DNA of 64,000 nt from Rallus limicola (Eukaryota > Chordata > Aves > Gruiformes > Rallidae), in assembly GCA_022605955.1 (NCBI GenBank), contig JAKCOZ010000009.1, positions 3,596,001 through 3,660,000 of the forward strand. The letters are read 5' to 3'. The translations under genes were made by a program, and so were the position numbers. Shown here piece after piece: positions 1 to 13,900 of the stretch (position 1 is its first letter; every line of letters starts with the position of its first letter). The notes beneath the pieces are model-generated. The model ran no database searches, was not told where the DNA came from, and worked only from the letters and a program-made list of their open reading frames with translations.

Positions 1-1831
1 GCACATACACAACTGAGCACACAACACACCAAGCACAGAAAGAGCTCTAGGCCATAACTCCCAAGTATTGTGCATTTGCAAAACCAAGGCCTTCTCTCTC
101 CATGTTTAACAAGGTCCCAATCCAAAGCCAGAGCAAGTGTAGGCATTTTTTACATGCAAACAAGTCTTTTCACTTTTAATCAAGCAGTGTTAAAGAGCTT
201 TTACTGTAATAAATTCGCAGGGGTTTTCCCATATACTGCTCCCTGCTCAAAGCTAAGATGAAACACATAAATAAGGACATTTAGTCTTTCTGGTGAGCTA
301 GCTGTTGAACAAAAGGTAAGAGCAGGTAAGCAAATCTGCTGCTTTATTTTACAGCAGTAGATTTTATCAAACCCTGCAGTAGAGCCAGTATTATTACTAA
401 GTCACATACGGTGTCTTGAGATGGGGATGTCAAGATACAGGTATCGAGTGACCAAATTAGGAAGGTCAGGATCACAGAGGGACAAGTGACTTTAGTCATT
501 CATGAGCTGGAAGTTACTAACAGCAAACTAAGAGTAACCATGTCAGCCACTCAAAAAACCTGCTAATACCTGGGAATCAGTTCCCTAAGTGTGTGCTCTG
601 CATTTAAACACACTATCCAGCTGGTCTTCAAGTACAAATGCTCATTTCATTTGAGAAGAAAGCAAAATAACCTTGGTCTTCATGCTGAATTAAGTAATTG
701 CTACTATCTCACAACAGTAAAGCAAGTATCTTTTTGCAGCTCTGAACACAATAGATAGTTTGAGCAGTAACAGCTTTCAGTTTAACTCATTAGTTCTGAC
801 CAATTACAGTAAAATCGAGGCTCCAAACTCAACCATGTGGGATTTAACACCAACACAGTAATAAAGGAGAGGCAGGCCGCAGAGATTTTGCATCTTTCCA
901 ATACTCTTCTATTATGGCAAAGGCAGACATGCAAGATTTAAAACATTTTTCCTCTTGTTCCCAAACAAGAGCACAGGAACACAGGTTATGTTTCAAGTAA
1001 TAAAGAAACGCATACTACTTGTAACTGCTGCAACTTAAAAATGGTGAGCCCCTTACAAAACTGATCTGCAATAACCTATGTTCTTAAGTAACTGTAGTTA
1101 CAACAGAAGCACTTCCTTCTGGGGAAACATCAATATGAATAGTTCCTGAAGTACCTAGAAGAGTTTTCTGTTAAGTACTTAGTAATTTTTCCTAGGAGAG
1201 GAAGAAAACTAACTAAAGCTTTGCTAAAACAGTTCTTTCATTATGCCTTGACATTTCTCCTTTGGTCTCTCTCAAAACACAATGATTTCAGCTCATTAAT
1301 TTTTACAGATGCAAACTCCTATCTTTCCTCATGTTGCAAGCAGCTACATTTCTAAGCAAGGTGTCAGACTTTCAAGCTAAGTATCTTCATTTTCATGACT
1401 CTTCTGGCTTGAGCTATTTTAGAAGAAACAGGTACAACACAAAGCCAAAACATGAAACAGATGAAGGTCATGGCTTTCTGTATGCACTATCAGGCATCTT
1501 CAGCAGCAGTCAAGCCACGAGGAACAGCTATCTAGACCACACATTTGCCTCCAAATTGAGATGAATGGAGAGGGGCAGTCAGTGAGAGAGACTGAAAGCA
1601 AACGTGAATGAGCACTGAGTGCAGACCCACGTATGGTGCTGATTTGCGCACATGAAGTGCGGGGAAGTTTCTGCTGCTACTCAGAGAGGTTTACACTTCT
1701 ACCTGGCACCACAGATGTACTGCTACTGAATAGTGACAGAGAAAAAGATCATCAACACGTGAGAAGCAGCTTTACTAGCTTCATCTCTCTCCACACCACC
1801 CCTCACCACTCTTCCAAACGTTGGTACCAAC
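1..1831 (-). other. RC3H1: RC3H1 intron 17, 5' part
   Basis: This is non-coding sequence from the exon 17 donor to the window edge. I looked for a continuation of the Roquin C-terminus on the minus strand and found none. No CR1, LTR or microsatellite was recognised. Confidence 0.75.
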
Positions 1832-1967
1832 CTCTAGTCCTCGCATTTGTGTCTGCTGGCTAATCTGATGGTCTACTTGCTGCAGCTCCATACGCAGCTG
1901 CTGCTCTCGCTCCGCCGAGGGCAACTGTTTCCCATGACCAGACACATCTGACACAGGCAGTCTCTCC
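1832..1967 (-). CDS. RC3H1: RC3H1 exon 17, residues 933-978 (coiled-coil start), last exon in the window
   Basis: The acceptor ATCCCAAAG precedes GGAGAGACTGCCTGTG, completing Arg933 and reading [20 protein letters not shown], then [20 protein letters not shown] and MRGLE. The Gln/Leu heptad-like stretch is the start of the Roquin-1 C-terminal coiled coil. The donor is GAG|GTTGGT, a weak match to consensus. The next expected exon (AVSNRLV in mammals) was not found in the 1.8 kb that remains. Confidence 0.92.
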
Positions 1968-4900
1968 CTTTGGGATCAGAACAGCAAAAAGGAGTTAAAA
2001 AAAACCCCAAGAGCGCTTTACTCAGCTGGTGCAGAAAGAAATAAAGGAAATTTAGATAAAGGCCAAGGAAAAAAGCAAAGCAATCCTACCTGTCACTGAA
2101 ACGTCCCTGAGAAGGTATATTTTGATGAGGAGAGTATGGAGAGCCTCCCCAGCCACCGTGAGTTCCATAGAGATTATAGTCTGCTGGTGAACAGAAAGCA
2201 AGGCATGTCACATTACTATAAAACAACCCTTGAAGTAGTTCAGTCAACACAGAGAACTGAGCAGAAGTTAGAGAATAACCAGGAAGGTCAGTTTCCTGAG
2301 AGGAAGTCTAACATGTCTCCTGCTGAAACAAACACAGAAATACTATGTGTAACCAGTCCCTCATGCATTAACAGGTGACTCTTCCTGCATGTCCAACAGC
2401 ACTGGCTACAACCTTCAAGACTCCATGAGTTTGTGAAGGATTTCAGACACTCAGTGGAATGAGGACACAAACCCGAACTTCTTGCCACTGTGACAGCAAT
2501 TACTTTTAATACTTAAGTTCCTAAAAGACTCAAGAGTTGACAGATAATTCTGAGGTACTTCATTAACAGCAGTTTGGAGATCAAGCTTTCAGGAAAGCCA
2601 GAGTTCTACACGTCCTAACATACAGAAAGTTAGTGCTTGAATTAAGCAAATGAGTTTGTTTTGTTTCCAGCAGTTAACTCCAGGAAAAAAAAGAAAAAAA
2701 AACTAGAAGGAAGTTTGGGAGAAGATAATTGAGCCTTTTCTTAAGATTATTCAGTGCACCTCAAGAAAAAGACCATCTTTTGGAGTAAGATGTACAGTTA
2801 ACACTATACATGTGATTAGAAAATAAATGTGTAGAAGAGAAACCATTTCTACATGATTTTATTTGCTTTGCCATCAGTGCATTAAGCTTGCTGCAGCAGC
2901 TACTGTGATGGTTTTGCACTATATATTTGAGAAAGCAGCAAGTTTCTGGATCCTACTACATTTAAAAGAAGCCTCATCTCAGAGGGACTACCAGAACCAA
3001 GTAGCTCTTTCCAAAGAGCAAGTCACCAACACACCACTACATGCACACAAACTTGGAACAGGAAGTAGTAGCAGCGTTTTTCTCCACGCTTCTCAGTGTA
3101 ACCCTACCCAGAGTTATTTTTAGTGACACAGAAACACAGTTGAGGTGTATGTTAAGACAAGAAATAAGCTTACAGTGGTTGGGTCCACCGTGTACTACAC
3201 AGGAGCACTAGAGAAAATAGCAACAGCCAGGAAAGTCCAAGAGCATGCACCATACCGGAAATGATGGATTTGGTGGTAGCTCCCTGAACTGCCATGGCCT
3301 GCATGGGACCAGAATTCTGGTACATCGCTTTGGAAGTCCGAGAGATAGCCCCAAATCTTGACACAGTCGGTCGATCTCCAAACGGAATGAGGTCATCATC
3401 ACCAGTCTCCGCTGCTCTTCTCTGCATGTCTAATCGCTGGTCACGCATGGCTTTGCTATCTACGTTCTGGACAGACAGGGAAAAGGCAGTCAAAAACTTA
3501 GTCAGAAATGGAGAAGACCACATTCCTATTACAACAAGTGGGTATCAGTATCATCTCCTTTCCCTATTCCCTTCATCCTTCATCCTCTGACTTTTCAGTT
3601 TGTAACTCCGCTGTTTGAACAATGTCTCTCCAATGGTCTAACTTAAGATGACCGTTACTACTGTTGTATGACTAACTGCAAACACATCTAAGGAAAGGGA
3701 GCAGTAGCAAAAGGAAAGACAGAGAAAGTCTAATGGGACAGAAAGGAAAAAAAACCCCAGCCCTCCAGAATAATAAAGTCAAAGGAGATCAGTGGGCAGC
3801 TCTGAGGAATTCACACTCCTCCTAGAGGTCCAAGAGAATTTTCTCAGAGACCTGGTGTGAAAAACCTTACCACCTAACAGGCTGCAGATGACTCAAAATA
3901 GAAATTACTCAGTACAGTTCTTACTTGGCCATGTCTAGCACATGCTTTCCAGCACATCTGTCCTTAAACAGCAGTACTGCTTGGAATATGCTCGTTTCTA
4001 ACTCACCTTCAAACTCAAGTACCTTAAATGGGACAGCAAATGAACAGCCATAACCACTTCTCTCTACTCAAGAGCACTTTGCCAGGCAGTCACAAAGGAA
4101 AAGATGTGCAAAGAAAATCTTCATCTAGCAGGTTAAGTCAATTTGACATGACTTACTTGGAAGAAGAAACAAGAGTATCATAAAGATTTTTAACAAAGTT
4201 TTCCTGAGATAAAATTAGGTCAATTATGGGAAAAGTCACCCAGACTAAATAATTTAAAAACACAGGGCAATGGGTTGTTTCCATGACTAAAAAAATTTTA
4301 AAAAGCTTCCTGAACATAAAAGACACAAAAGGAACAAAACCCCATGCTCCCCCTCTCCAGAAAACCACCACATCCAGATCAACACAAAATAGTTACAGAA
4401 ATAAACTAACTTGATTTAAAAGAAATAATGGGGAAAAGCGCTTCGTTAAGTGAGACAGCTATCTGTTGGCTGTCAGAAAATAGAACACCCTAAGATCTGC
4501 CAAAAATTGAGTTCAGGCTTTGCTAAAAGAAGTAACACTGTTATGCAGTGCTGTGTACAGCAAAACCAAGGCAAGTGAGGCTACTGCTCAGAAAGGACTG
4601 GCTGAAGGCTGAACACTTCTGCAGGGTCCAAAATGATAATAAAACTCTGCAAGCTGTCAGTGAGGGTAAGGGCTGCTAGAAACAGGCACGGTAATGTAGC
4701 TAAGATGGGAATAAAAAGGGTGTAAACAGCACTCACAACTGGATTGGATGCAAAACTCAAGAATATAACATATTGAAACTGGAAGAGGCATTAGACAGCA
4801 TCTACTGGTTGCCCAGGGAGGTGTTGGAAGCCCCACCCCTGGAGGTGTTCAAGGCTGGGTTGGATGGAGCTTTGGGCAGCCTGATCTAGTGAGGGTGTCT

Positions 4901-7900
4901 CTGCCTATGGCAGGGGGTTAGAACTAGATGGGCTTTGAGGTCCCTTCCAACCCAAAGCATCCTGTGATTCTATACTCTGTAATTCTGTAATACCAATTTA
5001 AATTTATTTTCGTTTACTGGGGAGGGGGGAGAAGAACAGAGTAAAGTTGTGATAGCTTCTGCATAAAATCCAGCATTGTGTGCTTAGATTATTCTGTTCT
5101 CATCCTTGAAAAAAAGAAATCCCTCCCAAACAGTAAAAAAGGGAAGAGTTAATTCACTTGCAATCTGCAGTAAAAGTCTCCTGAGAATTTTTTGCTGTAA
5201 GGAAAGAGGAGCAGCAGAGATTCTATCTGCTTATCTGAAAATTAGCTCTGGGGCAGAAGAACATTTTGTTTAGCAATGAAAAAGGAGGCTGCTTCTCCAG
5301 AACTCTATTACTTCTCTTAATTGAGCTCCAGCTTGTTTACACAGCTTTCCTAGCAGCAGAGATGAAAGACAAGAGCCGTTTCTTGGTTCCTGAAAGCTGC
5401 CACTTGGACAGCAAAAAGCCGATTCCAAGTAATCTTGGTACTTCCCCAGGTGAAACATGGACAGAAAGCAAAAAGGACATGTAAGAAACCCAAAGCTGCA
5501 GATGGAATGCCTTCTCCTGCATTAAGGAACAGTCCTAGGAGTGTCCTATGTCATTCCCAGCTCTATCAGCACCCACTTTCCAGAGTGCTAAATCTCAAGC
5601 AATAACTCCCAAACCAAAGCTGTGAGGACTGAAAGATGTTCCTGGCCTGAAACCCCCCCCGTGCTCTGCTTTTTTCTGGGAGAAAGCCACCTTTTCACTC
5701 CCATCTCACACGGTGCCTTCAAAATCTTAAAGGAAAGCAATTCAGTGGACAGAAACCAGACACATTTCAATTCAGTGATGCAGAAGGGAAATGGGGAAGC
5801 CTGCCTGTGGGCTAAGAGAAGCTCAAGAGAGAAACCCTATGATTTAGTTAAGCTGCTGCAGCAGGTTAGCACCTGTCCACAGAAGAGTAAGTTCTGGATA
5901 GAAACTTCTTTCTAGCTGAGGAAAAGCCACTACGACAGCACCAAGACATACACAGAGGACACTCGTTCAGATGGGAGGTGAAGAAAAACAGACCCATATC
6001 TAAAATAGTTCCAGAGACTAAACAAATCCTGTCTCTAAGACTTGAAATGTCTTCCTACTACCACCAGCATACTTCTTGCTGTTGAGTGATGCTGATGTGT
6101 TCGGAAAAACAGAATAGCAGTGCTACCTCAGAACCCTATTTCTTCTCTCCTATGTTCAGGACTTCCAGAGGCAACACCCTAGCAGCCCCCACCTTCTTGT
6201 AAAACTGACCTAGGAACAATGTAGCAGCACAGAACAGTATCACAGCCAGATACCCAGGGCTTTGATGGATTGAATAAACACAGCATAAAATTAGAAACTG
6301 CCCTCAAGAGCCACTGGCCTAGAATTCTGTTATGACTATGCTCCTCTCAAAAGCTTCATGCAAGTTTTGGGTATTCTTGTGGCTATGAATCAAGCAAAAG
6401 CTAACAGCATCATTAACAGCAGTCACATAATCACCTTAAAAGGTGATTAACTGCACAAAGTTACAGCATTTCCTTCCAACAAAAAGAAGTACAGGAAGCA
6501 ACAGATGGACATGTTTACCAAGCTGTCAGTACAGAGTCATTTTTGGATTTCAGTAGGTGTAAAGAACCATGGTAAAATTGAGAGCAGAGTGGCTAGCCTG
6601 CATCTACATCCAGATTTTTACAGACACAGCACTGTTCATACCTCTGTGAACAGAGCACCCTGCACATTTCCAAATGCATACTTTCACTGCAATGCACTGC
6701 TGAGGTTGATAACAAGCATGGCCACCACCCTGGAAAGCAAAGAGAGAGTCCCTTCCCAACCCAGAGAAGGATCCACTTTCCTTCTGAGTTCCCCCTATCC
6801 CTACGTACCGCCATCTCCACGCTCCTTGCTGCCACAACATCTTTGGGTTTTGCGTCTTTGGTTCCAATGTAGGAGCCGATAGTGTCACAGGACCAGGGAG
6901 AGTACTGGCTGTAGTCATTTCCTTTGTATTTACCAGCTACCTTCAGGTCTTCATCCAAGTACTGTACAAAAACAAAAATCTGGTTCTGTAAGTGAAGGGA
7001 AGAAGGAGCTTCACAGCCCCCACTGCTTAGGTTCCACAGCACTGAACTTGAGGAAAAGCACCACCAGGATTATTTTTTATCAGATAGATCATCATTTGGA
7101 ATGGGACCACTGCAAACATGAAATGTGTGAAATTCTGATCACCTGGCTGCACTCCCAGTGCTGAGTGTTCACTTGGACAGTAGGAAAGGGCTATTTTGAC
7201 CTTGGTTAAAAAAATAAACTTCTATCAAGCTGTTACTTAATTCTAAACATGTCAGGAGCAAATGAAGCAAAGTCCAGTAATTGCAAAGGCCAGCTATTTT
7301 AATTAGTAACAGCTCAACATTCATTCTCTTGTTTGCACCAAAAGCCAATAGCTTGAGATCAGTAGCAGATCAGAGAATCAACAGCCAGCAGAGAAACTAG
7401 AGTGTACAACAAGGGCTTCCCACCTGAAGCACAAAACCTACCCCCACAACACACACCAACACCATACTGTTCTAATTTTCTTGTTGTCTTCACTTATCAG
7501 CACACACAAATCCCAGAGTATTTTGCAAACATGCTAGTAAATTGTATTTTTTGTCAAAATATGCTTACCTCCTCTGAATGAAAAGGATGAGGCAAGGTTG
7601 GTGATGGTGCAAAAGGAGGTGGAGAAATGACCTTCCTCTCTTCTAGCTGGGCCATGATCTCTTTCCTTCGTCGGTGAAGTTCATCCAGGCTGGGATGTGG
7701 CTGAAATGAAGACAGACACACGTTACAAAGCTTCTGAAGCATTAACACACAAACAAAACCTGATAACCATATAGTGGAAGAAAAGGAGAATACAGTGAAC
7801 AGACTGTCTCATTACAATAATGAGTGAAGATCACTTTGTTAAAGTCTATCTGTTAACTTTCATGTTTAACGTAGGACATACATGGTCCCACCTTTTGCCA

Positions 7901-10900
7901 GACTGTTAGTTTAAACACCTGAAGTGTGGAAAGGCAGGGGACGTTATTTCCCTAAAACTGATTAGATCCTCAACTAACCTACTGTTTCTAACTTTAAGAC
8001 TACTCATCTTTTCACTCACAGGTAGCTCATTATGACTCTGTGATCCAACCTGGCAGTTTCCACTGGAACATGTTCCAGCACAGCAAGTCTCCGTTTCAGT
8101 CATACAGGAGAAAGTGTCAGAACTCTACAAATCATAACCTAGTCACAATCAGTCTGCATTTATTATTCATTCTGCAATAGAATTAAACATCCCACAATCG
8201 TGTCAGAATCACTAAGCCTATAAGCTATGTTAAAAACACTTCCTGGACTCATACAATTCAGAGCCTTTACTCCGACAGTTACGCAAGTCCAACTGTTCTC
8301 CAGACTGGATTCCAGCTGGTGATTTACCAAAACAAGTTTGCACACTTCTGCTAGGGAGGTTGTCCTGTTAGCATTCTTCAAGTAGAGGCAATTTGGAAGA
8401 GCAGAGTTTTTCATTCCTTTATCAAGCAGTGTCTGTTTGCATAGTTATTTATTCAGGCACAGAGATAGGGAGACACAGAACACACACACTGTATTTAATC
8501 TGCACTAGAATTAGTGGCTCTCTCCAGCCTAAATCTTTGTTGGAGAGATCGGGGCCATTGAAGACTTAAAATTAATTACAGTGCTTTTCTCCTTGAAGCA
8601 CTAAGTATCATCCCACCCTTACATATTAACATCAATACAATTGCAGAGTTGACTAATAACTAAGCTGCCTTCCAGGTTTTGATCAGCTTCATCAAACGTA
8701 CTCCCCTCTTCAAGATCAAATTTGTAATTCCTCACACAACCCATCACCTTGTGGCAAAACATTCAGCTTCAACTAGTTTGTATTCTCTCTCTCTCTCAAA
8801 CACCTACAAAACCACAATATAAACTCCATACCCTGTGGCACGAAGGTCTGATCTGACTGAGATGTGGAGCCACTGGGCAATATCCTTCTGTCTGCTGGTA
8901 TCTGTCTCTGGATTCGGGTACGTAGGAAGGTACAGCCGCTTGTGGGATTTCAATGGGTACAGGGCTTCCTCGGACAATCTCCTCTCGCTGATATGGCTGG
9001 ACAGGGGGATACACGCGGCGGCTGTCGTAGTGCGGCGGGTATATGGGTTGTCCCATAGGAGGGTACTGCTGCGGCTGCGTGTACTGCGGGCTCACCACAC
9101 GATCCTGAAGGTAGGGTGGGTAATGGTCTAAATACGGCGGACCAGGTTCAGGGGCTGATGGAGGAGGTCGGACAAAGCGAGACATGGACTGAGTGGGATA
9201 GTAAACTCCTGCAAAAAGGCAAGAGGGAAAATTAAAACACAAGATGAAGTGATTATCACAACTGTCCACAAACTCAAGTTGTTTCAAATACTACAAGCAT
9301 CACAAGGAGATTGGTATAAATTAATACACATTGGTTGTTTGCCCACACTAATTGGTATTTCTATTTTAAAAAAAAAAAAAAAAAAAAAAATCAACCTAGA
9401 AAAAGCAGGTGATCCAAAGCTCAAGTGACATGGTTTGATCATCTAAGACACCAACAAGGTGTAAAGACTACAAGTAGCTGGAGAAGAAGCAAGGAGATTG
9501 AACCCACCACCCCAGGTGCACAGTCCAGTTAACATCCCAAACAGAAATATTCACTAGAAAGCCTCTACAGGTTGATACGAATGCTTTTACCTACACTAGA
9601 CCTAAAAAGTAAACTGAAGATTAGCAGGTGTATATTTATCCATGCAACTAAATTCAGTTTGTCCCAACATACCAGAGCCTGTGTAAAGAAACTTGGGTTA
9701 ATTAGAATTTGAAGTTACCTAAAGATTTGTTCTACCTCTTGAACAGTAGAAGGAATTTTGAGTACTGTGAATCACTAAAGACTTCTTCAGGTGTGATCTT
9801 ACATTCTAGTACTTTATCTGGGATCTCTTGGTAACTTAAAAATATGCATGAATATGATGTGCACATCCTTGTGTGTATCAATTTTCTGGGCAACTCAGAT
9901 CTTCATTTATTCATGATAATCAATGGTAAACTTTGTTTTTTCTTCAAAATGCCCTGCAGCTTTCCCCAAAATGGTGTCCTTGCACTACTTTCTAGGGCTT
10001 TTTCTTACTCTTTTCACTGCTTTCACTTTCCTTATTTTTCTTTCAGATTTACTTCACTTTACATGATTTCTCTCTCCAGTCCTGCCTTGTATAAGAATCA
10101 TTCCCCATCTTTATAAACAGCCACACCTTCTCTTTTTAATCCCCTGCAATATTATCTTTCTCCACTTGGTCTCCTTATGCTTACATCTCTTCCTCTTATT
10201 TCCTTTCTTATGATGTTCTCTTTTTTTGTACCCAGCCCTTCTCATAACGTCACTTGCATGTGCAGACACTTCCAAAACCCTTGGTCACTTTTCATTAAGG
10301 ATGTCAGTGCTTTCACCCCTCAAGCATAAACCCCTCTTGCCAGTTGAGCTTTGTTTCCATTTTCCCCCACTTGAACTGAACTACAGTTTACTGTATTAGA
10401 TCTCTGATCTAGCCCGGGGGGAAGACCTGAAGAAAGAAGGATTTGCTACACTGGATGGATACAAACCTCCCTTGTTGCTTGCATTAAAAGGCCTCAGTAG
10501 AGGCTGAGGAAGCCTGCTAATCTCCATTTTGTTATGCTGTCACCACATTAGTGCCTACAGCCCATGCCATATGCAAGAGAGCTCCAACTTACAGGGTTAA
10601 GTAAACACCAGAGTGGGAAGATGAGAGTTTGGTCTCAAACTTACCTTGTTGGTAGGGTGCTGGCTCAAATGGGGGGGCAGCTCCTCTAGGATCTTGATAA
10701 AACATATCTGCTTGCTGAGTGTTGTACAGCTGAGACCCTCGTGGTACCATCTGCAACTGCTTGGTGACAGACACTGAAGGCAGATCTGTTGGAGCCCGAG
10801 CGGGCACAGGATGAGGGTTCACTGGTAAGGCAGAAATAGAGTTCTTGGGGACAGATTCCATCCTGAAAAATAGCAAGGCAGCACTGCTCATTAGGGCCTG

Positions 10901-13900
10901 ACATAGCACACAGTACTTTACAACTCTGTCCTTGGCCTATATTCCACCTTCTGAAGGCTTACATCACCTCCAATTAAAATCAAAGCAAACAGGGAAGTAA
11001 AACAGTTTAGAGTTTAAGCTTTAGTTTTCTACTCTAGTCTTTAATCCCTTTTAAAAACCCAAACCCAACAACCTAACCCCCAAATGTCAACCCCTGCCCC
11101 GTTCTGTTTCTTTCCTACAGAACAGCTTTACTTTGTTTCTACCACATACTGACACACAACACTGAAAAACAATCAGGAAGAGCCGTACAAGTCAGGGGGT
11201 GATCCAGGGGCACTGCTACTCAGATGATCCATCTTCCCTGCTTTCAGACCAGTTTCGTAGACGGAATCAGTCCCTCGAGAGATGAGTTGCGTCACCGTGT
11301 TGCCTGTTGACACAATTCCATTTGGCAGAGCAGAGGTTTTCCTATTGGGCAAGTCCACTACCACTTCCTCGGAGAGGATAGCTCCTGAAGGCAGGCCCAC
11401 CTCGTTCAGCTGGCCCAGGGAGGCACTCAGGGGTCTTCTGGGAACCAGACGCTTGTTCATTTTACGGAATCTTCAGAAAGAGAAACCAGGTATCAGAAAT
11501 TGAAGCAAAAAAATCACTAAAACAACCTGGGACTTTCATTATTTTTTCAACCACAGACGCTTCTGAAAGCTTCACATTTCCTAAGGGAAAAACTTGTTAG
11601 ACAACAACTTCACTACTAATAGCAGTGTCATTCAGAAGAACAAGGATGGATTTTAATGGCAAATACACAAATTTGCAGCAGAACTTCACAAGAGCAAGTT
11701 TAAAATCTTATTTCCTGTACATACATGCATTTCAACTGTATAGAAGAAAACCAAACATCCCATAAAAAAAAGCTACCTGTAGTGACAGAAGCTTCAGAGT
11801 AGGAGTCAGAGAAAAACCCAGCCACAGAAAATTAAGTGACAAATGACAGGTTTCCTTTTGCCCAACAATTAGCCCAGTTCAGCCTTTATTTGTTCTGTGT
11901 CACCTTTTAAAACACAGTTTAATATGTGCCTTTCTATGACCAGTATATAGGTCCCAAATATCGTTTATCATTTGATAAATTAAGTGACCACAGAGATGAA
12001 AACCCCACAAACACACTGCAATCCAAAAAAAATTCCAACTGCTTCTGCTAAGTCTGAACAAACAGGAGGTTTTTAACTCACGTTCCCCCAAAATTAGCAG
12101 ACTGATGGCAGTGGACCCATGAGGGGAACAAACAATTGCAATGCAGTGAGGTGTTTCTTGTTCTGGAGATTTGTTGTGGTTGTTTTGTCTTTTAGAGGTG
12201 GCTGAGTATAGAGTCAGACAAAGTATAACTTTGCTACATAGATTGGAGGTGTTTATCTAAGATCTTCTAGCCACCTTCCTACCTCTGCACCAACACCCCA
12301 ATTCTCTGGCAGGATGAATCTTTACCCACATAAACTATCAATTCAAGCTGCGTAGTGTTGACAGCAGGCATCATTCAGAATCCATTACAAGGGAGTAACC
12401 AGGCCAGGCTATCACCACAGAAGCACTTGAGTAGGACAAACTACAGGTCCCTAAACATGTGCTGCATAGAAGATGTCCTGGCACCTCACATCATCCATGC
12501 AAGTCTGCTGGAGACATAGAGGCAAGTGGAAGTGAGCTGCTCAGGCTACAAATACGGCTTCATTCTGGCATCCTGCTCAGTATCCAAATCAGTTTCCCCC
12601 TGCTAAGCAGCATCAGAAGGGTGGGAAGCCACTGCCATGTTCTCCCTGCTGATTGCTTCTGGAAATCATGTGAGGGCTTCGGACTCTCTGAAGACTCATA
12701 CACAACTTCTTCCAAGATGAGGACTGGCTTTCCCTGCCCCTTCATTTAGGGCATAACACTACGCTCAAGAGACAGCTGCACCTGCGTAGACACCTAAGCT
12801 ATCAAAGGTGACAGGAAGGGCTTCTACAGCACCTCTCTCCATGAGAGGATAATTAAAAAAAAACCCTACAAGCTGCACAGTGCTGCCCTGTGGATTTTGC
12901 CAGTTTCCACATGACCAGGACACAAAATTAATCTAAAAAAAGTTTAATACTTGCCTATGCACGTTGGGTCTTTGTCCCTTGTCAAGCACAGAAGAATTAG
13001 CTGCTCTTCTGTAATTTATCTAAGGCATTACCAATTACTTCCCTGTAACCTCCCTGCAAACTTAAAGTTGCAGATACACAGGAGTGACACAGCAACAACC
13101 ATGCATATTGTTCACACTGACCGTTTTTAGAAGAGGAACACCAATGCACTACCTACTCACAGCAATTAAGCAAAGATAAAAGGTACAAGGAAGAACTGGA
13201 ACTCCCAAGTTCTCCAACCACCTACAGAACCTGCCACAACCTGAAACACAAGGAGCATTCATTTCATTCAACTTTATTACCAAGGCATAGAAACCAGGCT
13301 GGAGAGAACAAGCCTCTTCCACCCGCAGAGCTGACGCAGTGCTTCATGACGCATACGAGCGGCTCTGCGGCACACCTCTGTAACCACCCAAACCAGCACT
13401 ACCCATCTCCATTCTTCTAACAAGATGGCAAAAAGGGGAAAACCCCCAACTGTTTCTGCAGAACACAGGTATCAAAGTCCTAGTCTGTTCATTTGAATAA
13501 CCGCCTGTGTCATTCAAACACCACAGGCTTTGCTTTTCTCCCCCCTTTTTATTTGTTTTGCCCTCATGCTGGATGCTCACAATACAGCCAATGATGTGCT
13601 TTATTAATGCTTCAAGTTTTAGATTAAGGAGGGCAGAAAAACACCCAGGCAACACAACAGACTGCAGGCCATCTCCAAACCATTGGCATTTCCTTCTGAT
13701 TGAAAGAGCACCTTTTCTCTGAAAGGCATGAGCAGCCCTGAGGATGACAACCTGTGAGTGTTGGGGAACGAGAAGCAATGAGCACTCACAGCACAAAGCC
13801 AACCATATCCTGGGCTACATCCCCAGCAGGTCAGAGAGGTGATTTGGCCCCTCTGCTCTGCTCTGGAGAGACCCCTCTGCAGTGCTGCATCCAGCTTAGG

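Noticed and set aside
9368..9390. Poly-A run as the tail of a processed retrocopy
   Set aside because: Sequence to its left shows no mRNA-like body or flanking duplication, so only a simple repeat is supported.
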